A stretch of DNA of 11,782 bases from RGIG1752 sp045650425 (GTDB lineage: Bacteria; Bacillota_I; Bacilli_A; RF39; UBA660). Under the pieces are notes generated by a model. That model made no database searches, was not told the origin of the DNA, and worked only from the letters and a program-made list of their open reading frames with translations. Both the position numbers and the translations under genes were made by a program. The stretch lies in assembly GCA_045650425.1 (NCBI GenBank), contig JAZRRD010000027.1:1-11782 (forward strand), given 5' to 3'. This document shows positions 1-6,711 of this stretch, one piece after another (the stretch's first letter is position 1; each line of letters starts with the position of its first letter).

Positions 1-1
1 A

Positions 2-1297
2 AATTATATTGTTGGACTAAATAGAGTCGAAGAATCTAACTACTTACAAGATTCAAGCATCAAAGTAAGATTAGATGAAAACTCATCGTTTACATACGGA
101 GATTTAAGTGATGTAGAATATGCAGATAGTGAAAATACATATACATCAAGAGTGAGTAAACAAGTAAGTGTAGAGAGTATTTCAGCAAATGGAACAAACG
201 AACATACTATAAGAGTATGGGTAAGTGAGGAAGCACCAGTAACAGAACAAAGTAAGATATTCCAAGGTCAAGTATTTATAACTGGAGGTCAAGGGATAGA
301 AGTTCCAAATTTAGATGACTGTTTTACAATTGGTAATAATGGAGTTTTACTAGGTTATGATGAGTCTTGTGGGACAGAAGTAAAAGTTCCAGCAAAAATA
401 AATGGGATTAAAGTAAAAGAAATAAATAGAGCTTCATTTGTAAATTCAAATCTGGTAGAAATGACAGATGAAAATGATGATTTATTATATTATCTTATAA
501 AAGACGTTGAAAATTACAATGCTTATGAGCAAATGATAAAAACTATGAGCTGTGAAAATCCAAGTGAATGTGATGTTTCAGACATTTTGATTACAATTGA
601 TGAATATAATAAATTAAATACAGATGTTGTAAGATATTATTATAATGCAGAACTGGATATTTTAAATGGATGGGGCAGTGAAGTATATACTAAAATTACA
701 TCATTAGATTTAAGCGAGGCAATTTATCTTGAAACTATAAATGAATATTCTTTTGCAAGTGGGTATTATTCAGACATAATGCTAGACGAAAATTGTATAG
801 AAAATAACTCTTCTGGGGGAGCATATTATTGTTCTGGCAGTTTGGAAAAAATAATACTTCCGATAAGTGGAAATATTTATATTGGACGTGATGCGTTTTA
901 TAGAAATCAAATATCTGAATTAGTAATTCCTAATTCTGTAGTAGAAATCGGAGGAAATGCATTTGCGTATAATAGAATAAAGAATATTGTAATTCCATCA
1001 TCTGTGGAAATAATCGGTTTTTCAGCATTTCAAGATAACCAAATAACATCATTAGTATTTGAAGATACAGTTGAAAATCCAAGCCAACTAAAGATAATTG
1101 AAGAAACTTCATTTAGCGACAATAATATTACAAACCTAATAATTCCAAGTTCTGTAGAAACAATAGAAAATGGGGCTTTAGATCGTAATCCATTGACTGA
1201 AGTAATAATTAAAAATACTGAAGGTAATGTCGCTATTGGCCGTGATGTCTTTCCAAATACAGCAACAATTACATACAATCCAAATTATGCAGAATAA
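2..1297 (+). CDS. Secreted BspA-type leucine-rich-repeat protein, 5' end outside the window
   Basis: The frame is open to the left edge with no stop, so this is the C-terminal 431 residues of a longer protein; the GTG at 152 is internal and has no SD site. Nt 2-280 encode a beta-rich segment (HTIRVWVSEEAP, then FQGQVFITGG) resembling the TasA/camelysin-like exported proteins of low-GC Gram-positives. Nt 305-440 fit a BspA-type opening module (FTIGNNGVLLGYDESCG, VPAKINGIKVKEI). A Tyr/Asp/Asn-rich stretch with spaced cysteines follows, then about six IG..AF..N.I..L.IP.SV repeats up to the end. There is no LPXTG motif or C-terminal membrane segment, so any anchor or signal peptide must lie upstream. 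Proteins of this class are usually surface adhesins or are secreted; the ligand is unknown. A terminator follows directly. The repeat class is clear; the TasA-like label is tentative. Confidence 0.85.
   Translation, partial: NYIVGLNRVEESNYLQDSSIKVRLDENSSFTYGDLSDVEYADSENTYTSRVSKQVSVESISANGTNEHTIRVWVSEEAPVTEQSKIFQGQVFITGGQGIEVPNLDDCFTIGNNGVLLGYDESCGTEVKVPAKINGIKVKEINRASFVNSNLVEMTDENDDLLYYLIKDVENYNAYEQMIKTMSCENPSECDVSDILITIDEYNKLNTDVVRYYYNAELDILNGWGSEVYTKITSLDLSEAIYLETINEYSFASGYYSDIMLDENCIENNSSGGAYYCSGSLEKIILPISGNIYIGRDAFYRNQISELVIPNSVVEIGGNAFAYNRIKNIVIPSSVEIIGFSAFQDNQITSLVFEDTVENPSQLKIIEETSFSDNNITNLIIPSSVETIENGALDRNPLTEVIIKNTEGNVAIGRDVFPNTATITYNPNYAE
881..1294 (+). repeat. Tandem LRR_5 (BspA-type) protein repeats
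   Basis: Six in-frame units open with IGRDAF, IGGNAF, IGFSAF, IEETSF, IENGAL and IGRDVF. Successive unit starts are 22, 22, 28, 22 and 24 codons apart. The third unit carries an insertion (ENPSQ region) and the last is degenerate and ends the protein. Most units share N-x-I-x-x-L-x-I-P-x-S-V. The repetition is clear in the protein but diverged in the DNA, so it is an old duplication rather than a recombining nucleotide repeat. Confidence 0.8.
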
Positions 1298-1324
1298 AAT
1301 CTTTGTAAAAAGATTTTTTCTTTT
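1296..1324 (+). terminator. Intrinsic terminator of the LRR gene
   Basis: A 9-bp perfect stem, AAAATCTTT (1296-1304) with AAAGATTTT (1309-1317), encloses a 4-base loop. A T-rich tract (1314-1319, then 1321-1324) follows. The left arm begins inside the TAA stop codon. The stem is AT-rich and therefore modest in strength. Confidence 0.75.
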
Positions 1325-1348
1325 ACGAAAATACCTAAAGTCTATTTA

Positions 1349-1390
1349 TTTACTAAAAAATTAAAATTATAGTATAATAATGTTGGTGGT
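1349..1390 (+). promoter_or_regulatory. polA promoter and ribosome binding site
   Basis: A perfect -10 TATAAT lies at 1373-1378, with a -35-like TTTACT at 1349-1354 (spacer 18; TTACTA at 1350 gives 17). The SD-like GGTGGT is at 1385-1390, four bases before ATG 1395. Transcription should begin near 1385, so the ATG at 1380 would lie upstream of the transcript; this decides the start in favour of 1395. The leader would be about 10 bases. Confidence 0.7.
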
Positions 1391-1394
1391 AAAA

Positions 1395-3968
1395 ATGGAA
1401 AAAGTGGTTTTAGTTGATGGAAATAATTTAATGTTTAGAAGTTATTTTGCAACCGCTTATACAGGAAACATAATGAAAAATAGCAAAGGTTTTCCTACGA
1501 ATGCATTATATGGATTCATAAATATGTTAAATAAAATAATTCAAGAAGAAAAACCAACTTATATGGCCGTAGCTTTTGATATAGGAAAAAACTTTAGAAA
1601 AGATATGTATGATGAATATAAAGCTGGACGTAGTGAAACTCCTGTTGAATTAAAACAACAAATGCCAGTAGCTAGAGAAATTTTAAATGCAATGGGAATA
1701 GTATACTTAGAAAAAGAAAATTATGAGGCTGATGATATTATTGGAACGCTTGTATCTATGGCTGAAACTGATCCAGAATATGCTTCTTTAATTGTTAGTA
1801 GCGATAGAGACTTGCTTCAACTTATTTCTCACGAAACTGAAATAAAATTATTAAAACAAAAAGACTATATTAGATATAACGATGAAAGCTTTTTTGAAGA
1901 ATATAAAATTCCTCCAATTAGAATAATCGATTTAAAAGCTTTAGCAGGAGATTCATCTGATAATATTCCTGGAGTAAGAGGAGTCGGAGAAAAAACAGCT
2001 TTAAAATTATTACAAGATTATAATTCTTTAGATGGAATTTATAATAATTTAGATAAATTAACCCCTAAATTAAGAGAAAAATTAGAAACAGATAAAGAAA
2101 GTGCTTATTTTAGTCAAAAATTAGCAACAATATATCGTGAAGTTCCACTAGATATTGAGTTTGAAGATTTAAAAGTTAAAGGAACAAATGAAGAACAATT
2201 GATGGAGATTTATGAAAAATTAGAATTTTATTCATTTCTAAAAAACTTTAATAAACAAAAAAAAGAAATTAAAGTTCATGAATTTAAAGAAATAAATTCT
2301 CTAGATGAATTAATATTGGATGATGAATGTGCATTATATATAGAGGTTGATAATGAAAATTATCATAATGCAAATATTGTAGGGGCATCTATTACAGATA
2401 AAAATAATACGTATTATTTAAATAAAGAATTATTATTACAAGCAATTCATATTTTACAAGGAAAGACATTATATACTTATGATTATAAAAAATGTCTTGT
2501 CATTTTAAAAAACGAAAATGTTGAATTACCAACAATCAATTTTGATTTAATGATTGCAGCTTATCTTTTAGAAAAAAATCAAAAAGATGATATAGCTTAT
2601 TTAATGAGACCAGAAGGATATGAAGTTGAATTTTACGAAGTTATAAAAAAATCAAAATTTAATTATCCAAATTTAAAAAATGATATTAGTTTAAAAAGTA
2701 AATTTATTTTAGATGTTAGAGATTCTTATATTAATGAGTTAAAACAAGAAAATATGTACGATTTATTTGTGAGTATTGAAATGCCTTTAGCTAAAGTTTT
2801 AAGTAGTATGGAACTTACAGGTGTAAAGGTTTCTAAGCAAACTTTACATGACATGCGTGATGATATAAAAATAAAAATGGAATTGCTAGCGCATGAAATA
2901 TTTAATCAAGCAGGTGAAGAATTTAATGTTAATAGTCCACGTCAGTTGGGAATAATTCTATTTGAAAAGTTAAATATACCACATGGAAAGTTAATCAAAA
3001 GCGGATATAAAACTGATGCTCAAACACTATTAAAATTAACGGATAAACATCCAATAATAAATGATATTTTAGAATATAGAAATCTAAATAAACTTTATTC
3101 AACTTACCTAGAAGGATTAGAACCATTTATTAAAGAAAATGATAAAATACATACTATTTATAAACAAACTTTAACTCGTACTGGAAGACTATCAAGTGTT
3201 GAACCAAATCTTCAAAATATTCCTACCCGTACAGAAGAGGGAAGAAAAATAAGAAAAGCTTTCATTCCAGAAAATGATTTGTTTATAAGTATTGATTATT
3301 CTCAAATAGAATTAAGATTACTAGCTCATATAGCTAAATCACAAGAACTTATTGATACTTTTAGAAATGATGGAGACATACATACTAAAGTGGCTGCAGA
3401 TATTTATAGCGTCGAAGAAAAGTTTGTGACTAAAGAAATGCGTAGTACAGCTAAAGCAGTAATTTTTGGAATAGTTTATGGAATAAGCGGATTTGGACTA
3501 GGTGAGAATTTAAGTATCAGCGCAAAAGAAGCAAATATATTTATTAAAAAGTATTATGAATTATATCCAGGTGTTAAAAAATATATGGAAGATATTGTTA
3601 AAGAAGCATATGAAGAGAATGTAGTTAGAACATTATTTAATCGTCGAAGAACTATTGAAGAATTGAATAACAAAAATTATATGATTCGCTCTCAAGGAGA
3701 AAGAATTGCTCTTAATACTCCAATTCAAGGTACATGCGCTGACATAATGAAAAAAGCAATGGTTGAAATTTATGAAGAGATGGTTAAACGTAATATGAAG
3801 AGCAAAATGATTATTCAAGTTCATGATGAATTAATATTTGATGTTGTTAAAGAAGAGGAAGAAGAACTTATAACTATGGCAAAAAATATTATGGAAAATG
3901 TCTTTACTTTAGATGTTCCAATAAAAGCTGAGGTTGGTATTGGAACTAATTGGTATGAAGCAAAATAA
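1395..3968 (+). CDS. polA: DNA polymerase I
   Basis: The 857-residue repair and Okazaki-fragment-processing polymerase has the usual bacterial length. The N-terminal 5' nuclease (about 1-290) keeps its acidic metal ligands in LVDGNN, YEADD, SSDRD and GDSSDNIPG, followed by helix-hairpin-helix GVRGVGEKTA. The central 3'-5' exonuclease fold (about 300-460) looks inactive: the E. coli FDTET motif aligns with YIEVD and NLKYD with YDYKK, as in Bacillus and Taq enzymes, so it probably does not proofread. The polymerase domain has motif A SIDYSQIELRLLAH (Asp634), O-helix RSTAKAVIFGIVYG (Lys687, Phe691) and motif C QVHDE (His810, Asp811). Ile690 replaces the usual Asn before the O-helix Phe; T7 polymerase also has Ile there. 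The start at 1395 follows from the promoter position; a 5-codon longer reading from 1380 is unlikely. mutM follows, as in Bacillus. Confidence 0.98.
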   Translation: MEKVVLVDGNNLMFRSYFATAYTGNIMKNSKGFPTNALYGFINMLNKIIQEEKPTYMAVAFDIGKNFRKDMYDEYKAGRSETPVELKQQMPVAREILNAMGIVYLEKENYEADDIIGTLVSMAETDPEYASLIVSSDRDLLQLISHETEIKLLKQKDYIRYNDESFFEEYKIPPIRIIDLKALAGDSSDNIPGVRGVGEKTALKLLQDYNSLDGIYNNLDKLTPKLREKLETDKESAYFSQKLATIYREVPLDIEFEDLKVKGTNEEQLMEIYEKLEFYSFLKNFNKQKKEIKVHEFKEINSLDELILDDECALYIEVDNENYHNANIVGASITDKNNTYYLNKELLLQAIHILQGKTLYTYDYKKCLVILKNENVELPTINFDLMIAAYLLEKNQKDDIAYLMRPEGYEVEFYEVIKKSKFNYPNLKNDISLKSKFILDVRDSYINELKQENMYDLFVSIEMPLAKVLSSMELTGVKVSKQTLHDMRDDIKIKMELLAHEIFNQAGEEFNVNSPRQLGIILFEKLNIPHGKLIKSGYKTDAQTLLKLTDKHPIINDILEYRNLNKLYSTYLEGLEPFIKENDKIHTIYKQTLTRTGRLSSVEPNLQNIPTRTEEGRKIRKAFIPENDLFISIDYSQIELRLLAHIAKSQELIDTFRNDGDIHTKVAADIYSVEEKFVTKEMRSTAKAVIFGIVYGISGFGLGENLSISAKEANIFIKKYYELYPGVKKYMEDIVKEAYEENVVRTLFNRRRTIEELNNKNYMIRSQGERIALNTPIQGTCADIMKKAMVEIYEEMVKRNMKSKMIIQVHDELIFDVVKEEEEELITMAKNIMENVFTLDVPIKAEVGIGTNWYEAK

Positions 3969-3992
3969 AAAGGAATCCCTTTTTATTTTTTT
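3962..3992 (+). terminator. Intrinsic terminator of polA
   Basis: A perfect 12-bp stem, AAAATAAAAAGG (3962-3973) with CCTTTTTATTTT (3978-3989), encloses loop AATC, with T's running to 3992. The polA stop codon (3966-3968) lies inside the left arm, so the gene end and terminator share sequence. Confidence 0.85.
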
Positions 3993-3995
3993 CTA

Positions 3996-4016
3996 TGATA
4001 AAATGAATATGGAGGT
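3996..4016 (+). promoter_or_regulatory. Extended -10 promoter and SD of mutM
   Basis: TGA-TAAAAT (3996-4004) reads as an extended -10 element, and I see no good -35; the expected -35 position falls within the polA terminator. GGAGGT (4011-4016) is a strong SD six bases after the -10 and six bases before ATG 4023. Readthrough from polA is the alternative source of transcript. Confidence 0.55.
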
Positions 4017-4022
4017 ATTATT

Positions 4023-4835
4023 ATGCCAGAAATAGCAGAAGTAGAAACTGTACGTCGTACATTAAAAAAACAAATTTTAAATAAAAAAATTAAATATATA
4101 AAAATACTTTATCCTAAAATAATTGAAAAAGAATCATTAGCTCTAAATAATATTATTGATGATAAATTTGTAGATATTAATAGAAAAGGAAAATGGTTAA
4201 TATTTAATCTAAATAATTATAATTTAGTTAGTCATTTAAGAATGGAAGGAAAATTCTTTTTAAAAAAGGAAATTGAACCAATAGAAAAACACGAACATAT
4301 AATTATAGGTTTTGATGATTTTGAATTAAGATATCATGATACAAGGAAATTTGGAAGAATGATTCTTTTAAAAAAAGAAAAAACTTTTGAGTATAAAGGG
4401 TTAGCCAAATTAGGTATAGAACCATTAGATAAAAATTTAACTAAAGATTATATTTATACTAAAATAAATAAAAGTAATTTATCTATTAAAACGCTTTTAC
4501 TGGATCAAACAATTATTAGTGGTTTAGGGAACATTTATGCTAACGAAGTTTTATTTGATGCTAAAATTAATCCACATAGAAAAGGTAAATCTATAACTGT
4601 AGCTGAATGTTCAAATATTGTTACTTCATCAAATAAAATAATTAAAGAAGCTATTGAACTAGGTGGCACTACTATTAAAAGTTATACTTCAAGCTTAGGT
4701 GTTACAGGAAGATTTCAACAAAAATTACAAGTCCATAAAAGGGAAGGAGAACCTTGTAAGATTTGTAATTCTCTACTAAAAAAAGAATTCATTAATGGAA
4801 GAAGTACTTACTATTGTGAGACATGTCAAAAATAA
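4023..4835 (+). CDS. mutM: Formamidopyrimidine-DNA glycosylase (Fpg/MutM)
   Basis: This base-excision-repair enzyme removes 8-oxoguanine and formamidopyrimidines and nicks the strand by its AP-lyase activity. The 270 residues match the family. The catalytic N-terminus is intact: Pro2 becomes the nucleophile after Met removal and Glu3 follows (MPEIAEVETV; the usual Leu-Pro after Glu is Ile-Ala). Lys57 is in RKGKWLIF. Lesion-void-filling residues are Met74 and Phe110, with Arg108 beside them. The helix-two-turn-helix has GLGNIYANE with Asn170. A C-terminal zinc finger uses Cys245, Cys248, Cys265 and Cys268, with Arg260 on its beta-hairpin. All key residues are present, so it should be active. 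It follows polA, a repair pairing also seen in Bacillus, but has its own SD and probable promoter. coaE, often next in Firmicutes, is absent here. Confidence 0.97.
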   Translation: MPEIAEVETVRRTLKKQILNKKIKYIKILYPKIIEKESLALNNIIDDKFVDINRKGKWLIFNLNNYNLVSHLRMEGKFFLKKEIEPIEKHEHIIIGFDDFELRYHDTRKFGRMILLKKEKTFEYKGLAKLGIEPLDKNLTKDYIYTKINKSNLSIKTLLLDQTIISGLGNIYANEVLFDAKINPHRKGKSITVAECSNIVTSSNKIIKEAIELGGTTIKSYTSSLGVTGRFQQKLQVHKREGEPCKICNSLLKKEFINGRSTYYCETCQK

Positions 4836-4912
4836 GATTTGATTGTGAAATATTTATTAGTAATGAACATCTAGTAGAATCAGTAAGAGAAAAATTTTCA
4901 CACAAAAGATAA
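4823..4912 (+). CDS. Doubtful 29-residue ORF overlapping the mutM end
   Basis: ATG at 4823 lies in another frame, 13 bases inside the mutM 3' end. It opens a 29-codon ORF (starts MSKIRFDCEI, ends REKFSHKR) stopping just before the shared terminator. The overlap could allow translational coupling, but I see no convincing SD (only GTGAG upstream) and recognise no family. It could be a small coupled protein, the remnant of a former downstream gene, or chance in AT-rich sequence. Confidence 0.25.
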   Translation: MSKIRFDCEIFISNEHLVESVREKFSHKR

Positions 4913-4948
4913 TAAAAAAGTCGTTATTTGATTAACGGCTTATTTTTA
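4911..4948. terminator. Bidirectional terminator between mutM and tmcAL
   Basis: The stem GTCGTTA (4920-4926) with TAACGGC (4933-4939, one T-G wobble) has a 6-base loop. It is flanked by an A-run on the left (4913-4919) and T's on the right (TTATTTTT), so each strand reads hairpin plus U-tract. It can stop the rightward mutM transcript and the leftward tmcAL transcript. The tmcAL stop codon (4924-4926) is inside the stem. Confidence 0.8.
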
Positions 4949-6027
4949 ATTTCAAATTCATAAGTGTTTGTATTATTTAATAAATCATATATAAGACTAG
5001 CTCTTAATTCATAATCTTTAACTTTACTTTCTATTTTATTAGAATAAATAGGTAAAGAGATTTCTTTTTTTATAGAATTTAAATATTGCTTTCCTTTTTT
5101 GTCAAATCCTAAAACTTTGACATAATTCAAAGACAATTTAGCATCTTCTTTTAATATATTAAGAAGAATATGAGTAAACATTCTATTTATACGATTGTAA
5201 GTATATCTTTTTGATTTTGCTTTTTTTATTAAATCTTCTAATGAATTAACTTTATGTATTTCTTTGCGAAGTTTATAATCTAAACCTTCATCAACACTTA
5301 AAATCTTATCAAGATTATTATTTGTAAGAATTTCGTATTTTAAATATTTAAACATATTGTCATTTAAATTAAAATTATATTTAGTTATATCATATGGAAC
5401 AAATTTAGAAATATCTTCATTGTTCTTTAATTTATTTCTAATATTTGATGCACTAATTATTTTCTCATTACTTTCTTTATCATGATAATCAGAAGTTCTT
5501 TTTATATTTTCATATTTAATTTGATATTTATTTTTTATTATACTTTTTATATAACATATACCAAGTAAATCATTTGGATTATTATAATCAAATTCAATAT
5601 TAAGAGCTTTTTTTAGCGCCGTAGGATAATTAAACCCTTGATTTAAATATCTTTTGACATCTAAATCACTTTCAAGTTGTTTTCTAGCAATTTCTTCTAA
5701 AATATTTATAGAATTAGATTCGCTTCCAAAAATAAGTTTTGTTATTTTTAATTCGTTTAATAATTTAATTGATTTTTCTGCAAAAACATCCGCAGCTTGA
5801 CATCCAAAAATAACAGGAAGCTCAATAACAATGTTAATACCATATTCTAAGGCTAATTTAGTTTTATCTTCTTTAGATAAAACGCTCATTTCGCCACGTT
5901 CTAAAAAATATCCATTAAGTACTAAAACAATAATTGAATCTGGATATAATTTTTTAATCTTTTCTATTTGATATAAATGCCCATTATGAAAAGGATTATA
6001 TTCAGCAATAAGACCAATGATTTCCAT
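4924..6027 (-). CDS. tmcAL: tRNA(Met) cytidine acetate ligase (TmcAL, YlbM family)
   Basis: The family activates acetate with ATP and forms N4-acetylcytidine at wobble C34 of elongator tRNA-Met, which helps AUG/AUA discrimination; it acts in the cytoplasm. The 367-residue product opens MEIIGLIAEYNPFHNGHLYQ, with the nucleotidylyl-transferase HxGH motif (His14-Asn-Gly-His17). It continues with the family segments VLNGYFLERGE, ELPVIFGCQAADVFAEKSI and KLIFGSES. IISASNIRNKL is the second nucleotide-binding motif (ISxxxIR type). It is somewhat shorter than Bacillus YlbM, which is about 400 residues. A GTG three codons upstream (6036) overlaps the SD site GAGGTG (6034-6039), so ATG 6027, six bases after that SD, is the better start. 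In other Firmicutes this gene sits beside yceD-rpmF; here those lie about 2 kb upstream on the opposite strand. Confidence 0.95.
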   Translation of the reverse strand: MEIIGLIAEYNPFHNGHLYQIEKIKKLYPDSIIVLVLNGYFLERGEMSVLSKEDKTKLALEYGINIVIELPVIFGCQAADVFAEKSIKLLNELKITKLIFGSESNSINILEEIARKQLESDLDVKRYLNQGFNYPTALKKALNIEFDYNNPNDLLGICYIKSIIKNKYQIKYENIKRTSDYHDKESNEKIISASNIRNKLKNNEDISKFVPYDITKYNFNLNDNMFKYLKYEILTNNNLDKILSVDEGLDYKLRKEIHKVNSLEDLIKKAKSKRYTYNRINRMFTHILLNILKEDAKLSLNYVKVLGFDKKGKQYLNSIKKEISLPIYSNKIESKVKDYELRASLIYDLLNNTNTYEFEIKNKPLIK

Positions 6028-6033
6028 CGCTTT

Positions 6034-6073
6034 CACCTCAAAAATAATATAGCATAAAAAGTATAAAATACAA
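6034..6073 (-). promoter_or_regulatory. tmcAL promoter and SD
   Basis: On the minus strand TTGTAT (6073-6068), a 16-base spacer and TATATT (6051-6046) preceded by TGC form an extended -10 promoter. The SD GAGGTG (6039-6034) starts six bases after the -10. The predicted transcript would begin at the SD, giving a leader of about 12 bases. Confidence 0.7.
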
Positions 6074-6102
6074 GTAAAAAACCTTAAAAGAATATATTTT
6101 AA

Positions 6103-6360
6103 TTACCATTCTTCAAGGGCATTATATTCTTTAGCATCTTTCCATATTTCATTTTTTCTTATTTCGTTAAGATTGTTAATATATCCAGGAATACTATGTA
6201 GATATAAAATTTCTTTTATATTTTTCCATTTTTCTTCAGATATTAGAACTGCGTTTCTTCCTTTACAATTAACAATTGTAAATGCATTAAATTTAATATT
6301 AACATCTGTAATTAATTTATCAAGATTTTGTATCGCTTCTGTAATACTAATATTTTTCAT
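6103..6360 (-). CDS. YefM/Phd-family antitoxin without a toxin partner
   Basis: This 85-residue protein matches the YefM-type antitoxin/repressor family in length and layout. An N-terminal DNA-binding half (MKNISITEAIQNLDKLITDV, then TIVNCKGRNAVLISEEKW) is followed by KEILYLHSIPGYINNLNEI, equivalent to the ETLYLLSSPGN region of YefM, and an acidic toxin-binding tail ending LEEW. Such proteins bind and neutralise RelE/YoeB-type mRNA-cleaving toxins and repress their own promoter. No toxin ORF exists: 75 bases separate the stop from tmcAL, and that gap holds the tmcAL promoter. The gene upstream is on the other strand. It may be a solitary regulator, an immunity relic, or act on a toxin elsewhere. 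A weak AT-only hairpin with T-tract (6080-6102) may end its transcript. Confidence 0.85.
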   Translation of the reverse strand: MKNISITEAIQNLDKLITDVNIKFNAFTIVNCKGRNAVLISEEKWKNIKEILYLHSIPGYINNLNEIRKNEIWKDAKEYNALEEW

Positions 6361-6367
6361 TTAAGTT

Positions 6368-6407
6368 ACCTCATATTTATTATAACGCATATTATAAAAC
6401 TAGTTAA
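6368..6407 (-). promoter_or_regulatory. Antitoxin promoter with paired TTATAA operator-like sites
   Basis: On the minus strand TTAACT (6407-6402), a 17-base spacer and a perfect TATAAT (6384-6379) form a good promoter. The SD GAGGT is at 6372-6368. Two self-palindromic TTATAA hexamers (6380-6385 and 6392-6397) have centres 12 bases apart, one over the -10 and one in the spacer. The E. coli YefM-YoeB operator has paired TGTACA palindromes with the same centre spacing, as I recall it. An autorepression site is therefore plausible, though TTATAA is common in AT-rich DNA. Confidence 0.6.
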
Positions 6408-6422
6408 TTTAAAAATAGATTT

Positions 6423-6471
6423 TTACAATTCCTTGTAATAAATTATTAATTTTTGTATAATTAATTTGGAG
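6423..6471 (+). promoter_or_regulatory. Promoter of the DUF1292-transglutaminase-yceD-rpmF operon
   Basis: TTGTAA (6433-6438), a 17-base spacer and a perfect TATAAT (6456-6461) form the best promoter in the window, with SD GGAG at 6468-6471. The -35 box is the right arm of a perfect inverted repeat, TTACAA-ttcc-TTGTAA (6423-6438), which could be a repressor site. It points away from the antitoxin promoter, whose -35 is only about 25 bases from it. Confidence 0.75.
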
Positions 6472-6477
6472 ATGCTT

Positions 6478-6711
6478 ATGGATAAAATTAAGATAAAAAC
6501 AGACAATGATGAAATTATTGAAATGGAAGTAGTTTTAACTTATCAAAATAATGATAAAGATTATGTTATTTATAAAGATCAAGAAAATGTTCATTATATA
6601 GCTAAATACAACTATTCAAATGATGAATTAGATACTAATTTAAATGAAAATGAAATAACTTTTGGAGAACAAGTATTAAATGAGGTAATAAATGAAATTA
6701 GCAGTAAATAA
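6478..6711 (+). CDS. DUF1292-like small acidic protein
   Basis: This 77-residue protein has a short beta-rich pattern (IKIKTDNDEIIEMEVVLTY, YVIYKDQ, HYIAKYN) and an acidic C-terminal helix (FGEQVLNEVINEI). The layout is that of the DUF1292 family, whose function is unknown and whose members often lie in conserved Firmicute operons. Two in-frame upstream starts, TTG 6466 and ATG 6472, were set aside. The first lies before the predicted transcript start and the second touches the SD GGAG; ATG 6478 has a normal six-base spacing. It is the first gene of a four-gene operon, and its last 20 bases overlap the transglutaminase gene, implying coupled translation. The family call rests on pattern only. 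Confidence 0.75.
   Translation: MDKIKIKTDNDEIIEMEVVLTYQNNDKDYVIYKDQENVHYIAKYNYSNDELDTNLNENEITFGEQVLNEVINEISSK

Noticed and set aside
152..154. GTG 152 as a gene start
   Set aside because: The frame is open to the left edge, the upstream residues look like protein, and there is no SD; the gene is truncated by the window.
930..1278. Minus-strand ORFs opposite the LRR gene
   Set aside because: They are antisense to a well-supported repeat protein and are hydrophobic shadows with no SD.
1380..1394. ATG 1380 as the polA start (five extra residues)
   Set aside because: It lies two bases after the TATAAT box, before the expected transcript start, and has no SD; ATG 1395 has one at proper spacing.
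6028..6036. GTG 6036 as the tmcAL start
   Set aside because: It is part of the SD sequence GAGGTG itself; ATG 6027 is six bases after that SD and begins with the family's usual N-terminus.
6037..6102. A hidden toxin gene after the antitoxin
   Set aside because: Only 75 bases separate the antitoxin stop from the tmcAL ATG, and they carry the tmcAL promoter; no frame is long enough.
6466..6477. TTG 6466 or ATG 6472 as the DUF1292 start
   Set aside because: TTG precedes the predicted transcript start, and ATG 6472 directly abuts the SD.
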